From Rubrolithibacter danxiaensis (GTDB taxonomy: Bacteria; Bacteroidota; Bacteroidia; Sphingobacteriales; Sphingobacteriaceae): 64,000 bases of DNA. The DNA is taken from the NCBI RefSeq assembly GCF_047272945.1, contig NZ_JBKOPS010000006.1:248001-312000 (forward strand), written 5' to 3'. The translations under genes were made by a program, and so were the position numbers. The notes below the pieces were generated by a model, which did not search any database, was not told where the DNA came from, and was given only the letters and a program-made list of their open reading frames with translations. Shown here piece after piece: positions 54,584 through 63,900 of the stretch (position 1 is the first letter of the stretch; each line of letters begins with the position of its first letter).

Positions 54584-55858
54584 ATGGATACAATAGATTC
54601 AATACCTCTTAAAAAAACAAGAACAACGCTTTCGGAAGACTGGGTGGTAGTAGTAATCGGATTTTTAATTATACTTTTAACAATAGCAGGATTTAAAACA
54701 TTATTACCATCCTTTAACTGGTCAGGTACTGCCGATCTTGCTTCGCAGGTTTTTTCTACACAGAACCTGCTTGCAATAGCTGCCCAGTTCTTATTTATAT
54801 ATGTTATAGCCTTCCTGGCAGTATTTCTTAATGGAAAACCTTTAACGGCTTTTTTGTACAACTTCCCCGTTGTTTACCTGATAACAATTGCAGCCTTAAT
54901 TATTACTGGTAATGAAGCGGTAAAAGCGCTTAATTTAGAAGCGGTTATATTTAGTCTGGCAATAGGTTTACTTATAGGAAATCTGTTCAATCTGCCAAGC
55001 TGGTTCAGAGAAGCCTTATCAACCGAAATGTTTGTAAAGATCGGTTTGGTTTTATTAGGAACAGGCGTTATTTTTTCTGATATTCTAAAGGCCGGGTCAT
55101 ATGGTTTATTACAGGCCCTGGTAGTTGTGCTTTCCGTATGGTATTTCGCTTTCTGGATTTCGAGAAAACTAAAAATTGATAATGAACTTGCTGTTATGAT
55201 TTCCAGCGCTGTTTCAATATGCGGTGTATCGGCAGCGATAGCAACGGCAGGTGCAATTAAAGGCGACACCAAGAAGCTCTCTTACGTAATATCACTCGTG
55301 CTGATTACAGCTATTCCCATGATGATCGGTATGCCTTATCTGGCAAAATATATGGGCCTGAACCAGGAAGTAACAGGGGCCTGGCTTGGCGGAACGATTG
55401 ATACTACCGGTGCTGTTGTTGCTTCGGGTACGCTGGTGGGTGAAACAGCCCTGAAAATAAGCACCATTGTTAAGTTTTCACAAAATGTTTTATTAGGAAT
55501 AGCAGCCTTTATTATTTCTATTTATTGGACATATACCAATAATCCGGCTGCTAATTCAGATTCCAAGCCTACATTAGGTGTAATTTGGGAGCGTTTTCCA
55601 AAATTCGTTATCGGGTTTGTTGGTGCATCTCTGCTTTTCTCTTTTTTTATTACTCCGGATGTGATTAAAGCCGGAAAAGAATCGCTTAAGGGGCTTCAAA
55701 ACTTGTGGTTTGCTTTAGCTTTTACAAGCATCGGGCTCGAAACCAAATTCTCTGATCTTGTAAAATCCAATAACAGGAAGCCTTTATATGCATTTTTAAT
55801 TGCACAAACATTTAATATACTGATTACGCTGCTGATTGCGTACATTCTTTTCAGATAA
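54584..55858 (+). CDS. YeiH/UPF0324 family putative sulfate/sulfite exporter
   Basis: A 424-aa membrane protein with about eleven helices. Family blocks are visible: FSLAIGLLIGNLFNLP, KIGLVLLGTGVIFSDI (about 156-171), ISSAVSICGVSAAIATAGAIKGD (about 207-229) and WLGGTIDTTGAVVASG (about 268-283). The family is annotated as a putative sulfate exporter without strong biochemical proof. It precedes metY by 55 bp, so a link to sulfur assimilation is likely. Confidence 0.88.
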   Translation: MDTIDSIPLKKTRTTLSEDWVVVVIGFLIILLTIAGFKTLLPSFNWSGTADLASQVFSTQNLLAIAAQFLFIYVIAFLAVFLNGKPLTAFLYNFPVVYLITIAALIITGNEAVKALNLEAVIFSLAIGLLIGNLFNLPSWFREALSTEMFVKIGLVLLGTGVIFSDILKAGSYGLLQALVVVLSVWYFAFWISRKLKIDNELAVMISSAVSICGVSAAIATAGAIKGDTKKLSYVISLVLITAIPMMIGMPYLAKYMGLNQEVTGAWLGGTIDTTGAVVASGTLVGETALKISTIVKFSQNVLLGIAAFIISIYWTYTNNPAANSDSKPTLGVIWERFPKFVIGFVGASLLFSFFITPDVIKAGKESLKGLQNLWFALAFTSIGLETKFSDLVKSNNRKPLYAFLIAQTFNILITLLIAYILFR

Positions 55859-55913
55859 CAACGCACTTCAGCATATACCTCAAAACAAAAAGTTTAGTAC
55901 CTAAAATAAAATT

Positions 55914-57212
55914 ATGGAAAATTTACATTTCGAAACACTTCAATTGCATGCCGGCCAGGAAGCAGATCCGACTACAGGATCAAGGGCGGTGCCTATTTAT
56001 CAAACAACTTCTTTCGTTTTTAACAGTGCAGAACATGGAGCCAATTTATTTGCGTTAAAGGAGTTCGGAAATATTTATACCCGTATAATGAACCCGACAA
56101 CCGATGTATTTGAAAAAAGGGTAGCAGCGCTCGAAGGCGGTGTAGCTGCTCTTGCCGTTGCATCGGGGCAGTCGGCGCAGTTTATAGCACTTAATAATAT
56201 ACTTTCCGCAGGTGAAAACTTTGTCACCTCTCCATTTCTGTACGGAGGAACTTACAATCAGTTTAAAGTAGCTTTTAAACGTATTGGTATTGAAGCACGA
56301 TTTGCCAACGGCGACAGCGCCGAAAGTTTTGAAAAACTGATTGATGAAAAAACAAAGGCCTTATACATTGAAACAATAGGAAACCCGGGATTTAACGTTC
56401 CGGATTTTGAAGCGATTGCAGCAGTAGCGAAAAAATATGATATCCCTTTTATTGTTGATAATACATTCGGTGCCGCCGGCTACCTTTTCAGACCTCTGGA
56501 ACATGGCGCTGATATTGTAGTGCAGTCGGCAACAAAATTTATAGGCGGACATGGTACAAGTATCGGCGGTGTTATTGTTGATGGCGGGAAATACGATTTC
56601 AACAAACCAAAGTACCCTCAGTTTTCACAACCTTCTGAAGGATACCATGGTCTCGTATTCGGAGATGTTTTTGGCCCTTCGGGTCCTTTTGGAAATATTC
56701 AGTTTATAATTCGGGCAAGGGTAGAAGGGTTACGTGATTTCGGTCCCGCATTGAGTCCGTTTAACTCGTTTCTGTTGCTACAGGGGTTAGAGACACTCTC
56801 TCTACGAGTAGAAAGGCACGTTGAAAACGGATTGGCACTTGCAAAATGGCTTGAAAATCATCCTCAGGTAGAAAGTGTAAACTATCCGGGTCTGGAAAGC
56901 AGTCCTTATTATACACTTGCTAAAAAATACCTGAAACGCGGGTTTGGCTCATTACTATCTGTAAATTTAAAAGGAGGCAAGGAGCAGGCAACCCGGTTTA
57001 TAGACAGCCTGAAACTTGTTAGTCACCTGGCAAACCTTGGAGACGCAAAAACACTTATTATTCAGCCTTCCGCTACTACTCATCAGCAATTAACGGATGA
57101 AGAACAGATCAGTGCAGGAGTTTTACCGGCACAGTTGCGGGTAAGTGTTGGCATAGAGCATATTGACGATATTATTGCAGATTTTGAACAGGCATTTTCA
57201 AAAATAGCTTAA
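55914..57212 (+). CDS. metY: O-acetylhomoserine sulfhydrylase (aminocarboxypropyltransferase)
   Basis: A 432-aa PLP enzyme of the Cys/Met metabolism family. The Schiff-base Lys is Lys208 in SATKFIGGHG, and YTRIMNPTTDVFEKR, EGGVAALAVASGQSAQ and IQPSATTHQQLT are typical of MetY rather than MetB or MetC. The length of about 430 residues also fits. It makes homocysteine directly from O-acetylhomoserine and sulfide. It is followed by a strong terminator. Confidence 0.95.
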   Translation: MENLHFETLQLHAGQEADPTTGSRAVPIYQTTSFVFNSAEHGANLFALKEFGNIYTRIMNPTTDVFEKRVAALEGGVAALAVASGQSAQFIALNNILSAGENFVTSPFLYGGTYNQFKVAFKRIGIEARFANGDSAESFEKLIDEKTKALYIETIGNPGFNVPDFEAIAAVAKKYDIPFIVDNTFGAAGYLFRPLEHGADIVVQSATKFIGGHGTSIGGVIVDGGKYDFNKPKYPQFSQPSEGYHGLVFGDVFGPSGPFGNIQFIIRARVEGLRDFGPALSPFNSFLLLQGLETLSLRVERHVENGLALAKWLENHPQVESVNYPGLESSPYYTLAKKYLKRGFGSLLSVNLKGGKEQATRFIDSLKLVSHLANLGDAKTLIIQPSATTHQQLTDEEQISAGVLPAQLRVSVGIEHIDDIIADFEQAFSKIA

Positions 57213-57248
57213 TGAAAAAGCAATAAGTCTGATAAATTAATATTTAGG

Positions 57249-57277
57249 AAGCAGCTTTGAAAGAAGCTGCTTTTTGT
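57249..57277 (+). terminator. Terminator after metY
   Basis: Perfect 9-bp stem AAGCAGCTT / AAGCTGCTT with loop TGAAAG, followed by TTTG TTTTT. Confidence 0.85.
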
Positions 57278-57336
57278 TTTTCATTTGTTCGGGTGAAGTT
57301 ATTTTTCCTACGAATTAATTTATATACTTTAGTTCG

Positions 57337-58656
57337 ATGGAAATAAAGAACAACAAAAAAATTATCAGGGGATGGGCCATGTTCGATTGGGCAAATTCTG
57401 CTTATAATCTGGTTATAACATCCACTATCTTTCCTGCCTATTATACAATAATTACAACTACAAAAGAGCATGGCGATAAGGTTTCCTTTTTCGGTATCCG
57501 CTTTGTTAATACTGCCCTTTCAAATTATGCGCTTGCTGTTGCGTATCTGATAATGGCAATACTGCTTCCCGTACTTTCATCCATTGCAGATTACAGGGGA
57601 AATAAAAAGAATTACATGCAGTTTTTTACCTATCTGGGCGGTGCAGCCTGCATCGCATTGTTCTTTTTTAAGCTTGAAACGCTGGAACTCGGCATTATTT
57701 GCTCTTCCATAGCTGCTATGGGCTACATTGGAGGTGTGCTGTTTAATAATTCTTATTTGCCCGAAATAGCAACAGTAGATCAGCAGGATAAGGTGAGTGC
57801 GCAGGGTTTTTCCTACGGATATGTTGGAAGCGTTCTCCTGCAGATAATTTGTTTTATTTTCATCCTGAAACCCGAATTATTTGGTATTACCGACAGTTCT
57901 TTTGCTCCTCGTTTATCTTTTCTTTTGGTAGGGATCTGGTGGATCGCTTTTGCACAGATACCTTTCAAGGTGCTTCCAAAAGGAAGTCCGAATGCTGAGA
58001 ATTTAAACAGAAATGTTATTCGTAGCGGTTTCCAGGAATTAAGTAAGGTTTGGAGCCAGGTTAAACATATGAAAGTGTTGAAACGCTTCCTCATCGCTTT
58101 TTTATTTTATTCAATGGGAGTGCAAACAGTTATGCTGGTAGCGGCAAATTTTGGAGAAAAAGTGCTGCACCTGGGTACTGCAAAACTGATAGCAACTATT
58201 TTAATAATACAGCTGGTAGCCATCCTGGGAGCGTATATTATGTCGTACTTTGCAACAAAAATCGGCAATTTAAAAGTGATTATTGCAGTCCTTTTAATAT
58301 GGATAGGAGTGTGCCTTGCTGCATATTCAATTTCATCCGAAGTTCAATTCTATGGGCTTGCAACTGTCGTCGGGTTGGTAATGGGAGGAATACAATCCAT
58401 TTCCCGTTCCACATATTCTAAATTTTTACCTTCAGATTCTCCTGATACTACTTCCTTTTTCAGCTTCTACGACGTTACAGAAAAACTTGCAATTGTAATC
58501 GGCCTTTTCAGTTTCGGTTTTATTGAAGAATTTACAGGCAATATGCGTAATTCTGTATTGATACTTGCACTTTTCTTTTTAATAGGATTGTTGGTATTGC
58601 TGTCTGTAGTAGGATACGATAAGAAGCTAAGTTTTAAACAACAACCAGAATACTAG
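57337..58656 (+). CDS. MFS transporter of the UMF1/Atg22-like family
   Basis: A 439-aa protein with about twelve helices. The start WAMFDWANSAYN (about residues 13-24) is diagnostic of the UMF1 subgroup of major facilitators, as is SRSTYSKFLPS in the second half. Substrate is unknown. The candidate -7 box TACTTTAG (57325-57332) ends 4 bp before the ATG. Confidence 0.9.
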   Translation: MEIKNNKKIIRGWAMFDWANSAYNLVITSTIFPAYYTIITTTKEHGDKVSFFGIRFVNTALSNYALAVAYLIMAILLPVLSSIADYRGNKKNYMQFFTYLGGAACIALFFFKLETLELGIICSSIAAMGYIGGVLFNNSYLPEIATVDQQDKVSAQGFSYGYVGSVLLQIICFIFILKPELFGITDSSFAPRLSFLLVGIWWIAFAQIPFKVLPKGSPNAENLNRNVIRSGFQELSKVWSQVKHMKVLKRFLIAFLFYSMGVQTVMLVAANFGEKVLHLGTAKLIATILIIQLVAILGAYIMSYFATKIGNLKVIIAVLLIWIGVCLAAYSISSEVQFYGLATVVGLVMGGIQSISRSTYSKFLPSDSPDTTSFFSFYDVTEKLAIVIGLFSFGFIEEFTGNMRNSVLILALFFLIGLLVLLSVVGYDKKLSFKQQPEY

Positions 58657-58713
58657 ATTTTTTTTCAGATTTTAGCCGCATTAAAGGATATCTTCCTTTA
58701 AAAGAGTAAGAAT

Positions 58714-59442
58714 ATGACCGTTGAATTGTTTATCCCGTGTTTTATAGATCAGCTTTATCCGGAAACAGCTTTTAATACAATTAAGGTTTTAGAAAAAGCC
58801 GGTTGTAAGGTTGAATACAATCCGCAGCAAACCTGCTGTGGTCAACCCGCTTTTAATGCCGGTTTCTGGGATGAAGCAAAAACTGTCGGCAGTAAATTTT
58901 TAAGCGATTTTTCTGAAAGTAAATACATTATTTCACCTTCAGCTTCCTGTACAGGAATGGTTAAAAATTCTTATAGTGATTTGTTCACTAATACGGCTGT
59001 TCATAATAAATGCCGTTCTATTCAGAGTCATATTTTTGAATTGTCCGATTTTTTGATCAACATCCTGAAAAAAGATTACTTCGGAGCGGAGCTGGAGGGA
59101 AGGGCTGTTTATCACGATTCATGTTCAGGCCTTCGTGAATGTAAGATCAAGGAAGAGCCGCGTCAGTTGCTTTCAAAAGTACACGGACTTGAGCTGGTAG
59201 AAATGAAAGATACGGATATGTGCTGTGGTTTTGGTGGAACTTTTGCAGTTAAATTTAATGCTATTTCAACTGCTATGGCTCAGCAGAAAGTAGATAATGC
59301 ATTGGAAATGCAAGCCGAATACATTATTTCAACCGATGCCTCCTGTCTGCTGCATTTGCAGGGATACATTGATAAAAATAACCTCCCCATAAAAACAATA
59401 CACATTGCCGATGTGCTTGCCCACGGCTGGGGAAACGTTTAA
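58714..59442 (+). CDS. LutA/YkgE-like Fe-S oxidoreductase subunit
   Basis: A 242-aa protein with two CCG domains: CFIDQLYP and QQTCCGQPAFN in the first half, and YHDSCSGLRE with DMCCGFGGTF in the second. This is the architecture of LutA, which with LutB and LutC oxidises L-lactate. LutB and LutC are not next to it in this window, so partner genes must be elsewhere, or it works with other redox proteins. Confidence 0.9.
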   Translation: MTVELFIPCFIDQLYPETAFNTIKVLEKAGCKVEYNPQQTCCGQPAFNAGFWDEAKTVGSKFLSDFSESKYIISPSASCTGMVKNSYSDLFTNTAVHNKCRSIQSHIFELSDFLINILKKDYFGAELEGRAVYHDSCSGLRECKIKEEPRQLLSKVHGLELVEMKDTDMCCGFGGTFAVKFNAISTAMAQQKVDNALEMQAEYIISTDASCLLHLQGYIDKNNLPIKTIHIADVLAHGWGNV

Positions 59443-59633
59443 TAGTTCTCATCAGAATTGCTTTTTTAATTCCTCTACAGGCTTTCTTTAAATTGCCTCT
59501 GCCTCCCCTGTAACTAATTTTTTATAATAACACTTCTTTAAATATTTCTATCTTACGATCCGAAATTGCGCTCGCAATAATTACATTTTAAAAAACTAAC
59601 TAACTAATAACTAACACAATTAACACTTTACTA

Positions 59634-60905
59634 ATGGACAAAACACAGAATAATTCCAGAAGGGAATTCCTGAAGAAATCCGCTGTAGCCCTTGCCGCAT
59701 TTACTATTGTGCCGCGATACGTTTTAGGCGGTAATGGTTTTATTGCACCGAGCGATCAGCTAACCAAAGCTATTATTGGGGTAGGTTCTATGGGCCGCAA
59801 CCACATTCCGTATGCAGGTACAAAAGTAGTTGCTATTTGCGATGTAGACCGTAAGCACTTACAGGAAGCCGCAGCAATGATAGGAAACGGAGTAAAAACC
59901 CTAACCGATTACCGCGAACTGATACAATTACCTGAAGTTGATATTGTTCACATTGCTACTCCTCCGCACTGGCATGGAATAATGGCGGCTGCCGCAGCAA
60001 AGGCGGGTAAAGATATTTGGTGTGAAAAGCCATTTACCCATTCAATAGGTGAAGGAAAACGCGTTGTGGAAGCTGTTCAGCAGCATGGACGGATTCTTCG
60101 CCTGAATACCTGGTTCCGGTTTGAAGATAATTTCTACGGCATGGGAACAACCGTAAAACCAATAAAAAAGCTGGTGCAGAGCGGTTTGTTAGGCTGGCCG
60201 CTTAAAGTAACTGTAAGCAGGCATACAGGTTTCGACTGGAAATTCTATTGGGTTGGTAAAGATAATCTTGCTCCGGCACCGGTTCCGCCTGAGTTGGATT
60301 ATGATATGTGGCTCGGCCCGGCGCAATATAAACCGTACAATCCGCACCGTGTGCACCAGACTTTTCGTGGGTACTGGGATTACGATGGGGGAGGTTTAAG
60401 CGATATGGGTCAGCATTACCTGGATCCGATACAGTATTTCTTGGGTAAAGATGACACCAATCCAATCTCTGTAGAAATAGATGCACCACAGCAGCACAGC
60501 GATGCGGTAGGAACATGGAGAAGGATTGAATATACTTATGCAGATGGTTGTAAAATTATTTTAGACGGAGAGGGTAAAGATGCCAATGTTCCCTATATAG
60601 AAGGTCCAAAAGGAAAATTATATCCCGGATTTCGTTCTGATATCCCGGACCTGGAGAAAAAGCTTGCTGCTTTTCCCGATCCGGAACCCCAGGTTACAGA
60701 TTTTGTACAGGCAGTAAAAAAACGCCAGAAGTTTGCTTTGAATGAAGAGAACGGACACCGCTCATGCAATATAATTAATATTGGATTAGCAGCTTTAAAG
60801 CTTGGCCGATCATTGAAGTTTGATCCTGTTAAACAGGAGTTTATAGACGATGAAGCCGCTAACCGTCTTATTAATCCGCCAATGCGTGCGCCCTGGATCA
60901 TTTAA
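59634..60905 (+). CDS. Tat-exported Gfo/Idh/MocA family oxidoreductase
   Basis: A 423-aa protein. The N-terminus NNSRREFLKKSAVALAAFT is a twin-arginine signal, so it folds in the cytoplasm with its cofactor. The Rossmann half has IGVGSMGRNH (about 48-57), IATPPHWH and the family lysine in EKPFTH (about 135-140), and a C-terminal alpha/beta domain with GGGLSDMGQHYLDP. These enzymes oxidise or rearrange sugars using tightly bound NAD. The DUF1080 protein 25 bp downstream suggests a 3-keto-glycoside pathway, which is inference. Confidence 0.92.
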   Translation: MDKTQNNSRREFLKKSAVALAAFTIVPRYVLGGNGFIAPSDQLTKAIIGVGSMGRNHIPYAGTKVVAICDVDRKHLQEAAAMIGNGVKTLTDYRELIQLPEVDIVHIATPPHWHGIMAAAAAKAGKDIWCEKPFTHSIGEGKRVVEAVQQHGRILRLNTWFRFEDNFYGMGTTVKPIKKLVQSGLLGWPLKVTVSRHTGFDWKFYWVGKDNLAPAPVPPELDYDMWLGPAQYKPYNPHRVHQTFRGYWDYDGGGLSDMGQHYLDPIQYFLGKDDTNPISVEIDAPQQHSDAVGTWRRIEYTYADGCKIILDGEGKDANVPYIEGPKGKLYPGFRSDIPDLEKKLAAFPDPEPQVTDFVQAVKKRQKFALNEENGHRSCNIINIGLAALKLGRSLKFDPVKQEFIDDEAANRLINPPMRAPWII

Positions 60906-60930
60906 ATAATCTAACCATAAGTCGAAAATC

Positions 60931-63900
60931 ATGAAACAAATTATAGTAAGCCTTTTTATTGCATTTACCTTAATAAATACGGGTATTTGCCAAACGAAGG
61001 ATCAAAGGACCATAACTACAAAAATAGCCGACCTTCTGGCCCAATTGCCAGCACAAAATTCTGAACAGCTTAAGGCTGCAATGGAACAGGTTTCTGCAAT
61101 GGGGGAAGATGGAATTGCAAAAATGGCAGGAATGCTTTCAGAAAATCCCGACGCTAATTCTAAAATTGAATACGCGGTAAACAGCTTTTCTTATTATGTA
61201 ATGCAGCCCGGAAAAGAAAACCTGAGAGGAATGGCTGTAAAAGCATATTGTGATGCAATTCCAAATGTTTCCAGGAAAGAAAATAAAGCTTTTTTGCTTA
61301 GTCAGATACAGATTGCCGGAAAAAATGATGCGGTTGCCTGTCTTCAGAAGTATTTGAATGATGAAGCTTTATGTGATCCTGCAGCAAGAGCCCTGGTAAA
61401 AATTAATACCGATCAATCAAATACGGTGTTAATGGAGGCTTTGCAAAATGCGCAAGGTTCTTGCCGTTTGTCTTTAGTAGAAGCGTTGGGCGACACCCAC
61501 TATAGCAAAGCGTTAGCACTTATTACTCCTTTAGTTAATACATCAGATAAAAAGTTAACAAAAGTTGCACTTTACGCACTTGCTAACATTGCAGATCCTT
61601 CTTCAGAAGGTATCTTATCTGCTGCAGCTTCCAAAAATAATTTTACGTTTGATGAAACGGAAGCAACCTATGCTTACCTGCAATATGCGGAAAACCTGAA
61701 TCATAAAGGTCAGAAAGAGCAGGCGTATAAAATTGCGGAATCTTTATTAAAAAATCCCGCTTTGAATGATGATGTTCATACCCGTACAGTGGCTTTGAAA
61801 ATTCTGGCAGATGTACGTGGTCCGGAAAGTGTCGCTCTCCTTGCAGATGCTGCTACGGATAAAGATGCTGAATACCGGGCTGCTGCGCTTAAATTTGCAG
61901 GAAATTATTACACCCCATCGTCAGCTGATATTTGGTTAGGAAAGATTAAAAAAGCAGAAGAACCCGTTCAGGCATCTATAATTACAATGCTTGGGTCGCA
62001 TGATGCAAAGGCCGCATTACCTGTAATAACCAAAAAATTAAAAAGCAAAAACGATGAAGTAAAGATTGCTGCTATTACAGCTGCAGGAAAAATCGGTCAG
62101 CAGCAGTCGCTGGATGATCTTTTAAAAGTAATGCGAAAAGGAAATAAGGAGGAGATTGCGGCTGTTAAAAGTTCAATTCTAACCATGAAGGGGGACGATA
62201 TAACCGCAGAAGTTGCTGATGCCCTTCCCCGTATGAAATCAGAGGCGCAGGTAGCTTTACTGGAAGTTTTATCGGCAAGAGCAGCTCATGCACAAATAAA
62301 TACTGTTTTTTCTTTATTGAAAAGTAAAGACCAGCAGGTTAGAATGGCAGCACTATCCGCATTAAAATCAATGGCCGGAGAGGATAACCTGCGGCAGTTG
62401 TTTGCATTATTAACGGAAGTAAAACAACAGGATGAGATATCCCGGGTTCAGCAGGCAATCGTAGCGGCTGCATCAGGAACTAAGAATAGTTCTGCAGTAT
62501 TACAGCAGATGAATAATTCACCTGCGGATAAAAAGCCTTTGTATTTTAATATTCTGGCAGGTATTGGAGATAAAGAATCTTTAAAGGCAGTTTCAGCTGC
62601 ATTTGCTGCGGGGGATGATGCAACTAAAATGGAGGCTGTAAAAGCATTGGCCAACTGGAAGGATGCTTCTGCTGCAACTGAATTGTACAAGATTAGTCAG
62701 AAATCTTCCGGAAACTCCTTCCTTGATCCAGCATTAAAAGGCTATATCCGGATGATCAGTATTTCTGAAGAACCTGCCGAGCAAAAGGTGCTGATGCTTA
62801 AAAATGCAATGGAACTTGCAAATACAACAGAGCAAAAGAAGCTGATTTTAAATCAGCTGCAAGGCACCCGTACTTTTCCTGCTTTGGTATTTGCCGGTAA
62901 ATATCTTGATACTCCTGATTTACAACAGGAAGCCGCAAATGCAGTTATGAACATTGCCTTGTCTAACCCATCATTTAATGGAAGTCTGGTGAAAGAGTTG
63001 TTGAATAAAACGATCCAGGTGCTAACAGGAAACGATAGTGGCTATCAGAAAGAAGCAATTCGTAAATTTATCGCAGAAATGCCTCAAGGCGAAGGTTTTG
63101 TTTCAATCTTTAACGGAAAAGATCTGAGCGGGTGGAAAGGGCTGGTTGGCAACCCGATCGAACGTGCCAAAATGAGCAAGGATACTTTAGCTAAAAAGCA
63201 AAAAGCTGCTGATGAAGCAATGAACAGGGACTGGAAAGTAGAAGATGGTAAAATTGTATTTGTTGGCCATGGTTTCGATAACCTTACTACCGTTAAAAAA
63301 TACGGTGATATTGAAATGCTGATAGACTGGAAGATCTACGACGAAGGAAAGAAGGATGGGGATGCTGGTATTTACCTTCGGGGTACGCCGCAAGTTCAAA
63401 TGTGGGATACTTCACGGGTAGACGCAGGTGCTCAGGTCGGTTCTGGCGGATTGTATAACAATAAAATAAATCCAAGCAAGCCGCTTAAGGTTGCAGATAA
63501 TCAGTTGGGTGAATGGAATCATTTCAGGATTTTAATGAATGGTGACCGTGTTACTGTTTACCTGAACGGGGAGTTGGTTACCGATAATGTTATCCTTGAG
63601 AATTACTGGGATGCAAAATTGCCTATTTTCCCTGAAGAGCAGTTAGAACTGCAGGCTCATGGTTCAAAAGTTGCTTATCGTGATATTTACGTACGTGAAA
63701 TACCAAGACCTGAACCTTTTGAATTAAGTAAAGAAGAGAAAAAGGAAGGCTTTAAAGTGTTGTTTGATGGTACAAACATGCACGAATGGAAGGGAAATAC
63801 AGCAGGTTACGGTATTGAAGACGGCAACATGGTGGTATATCCTAAAACAGGCCATGGAAACTTATATACCAAAGATGAGTACGCGGATTTTATTTTCCGT

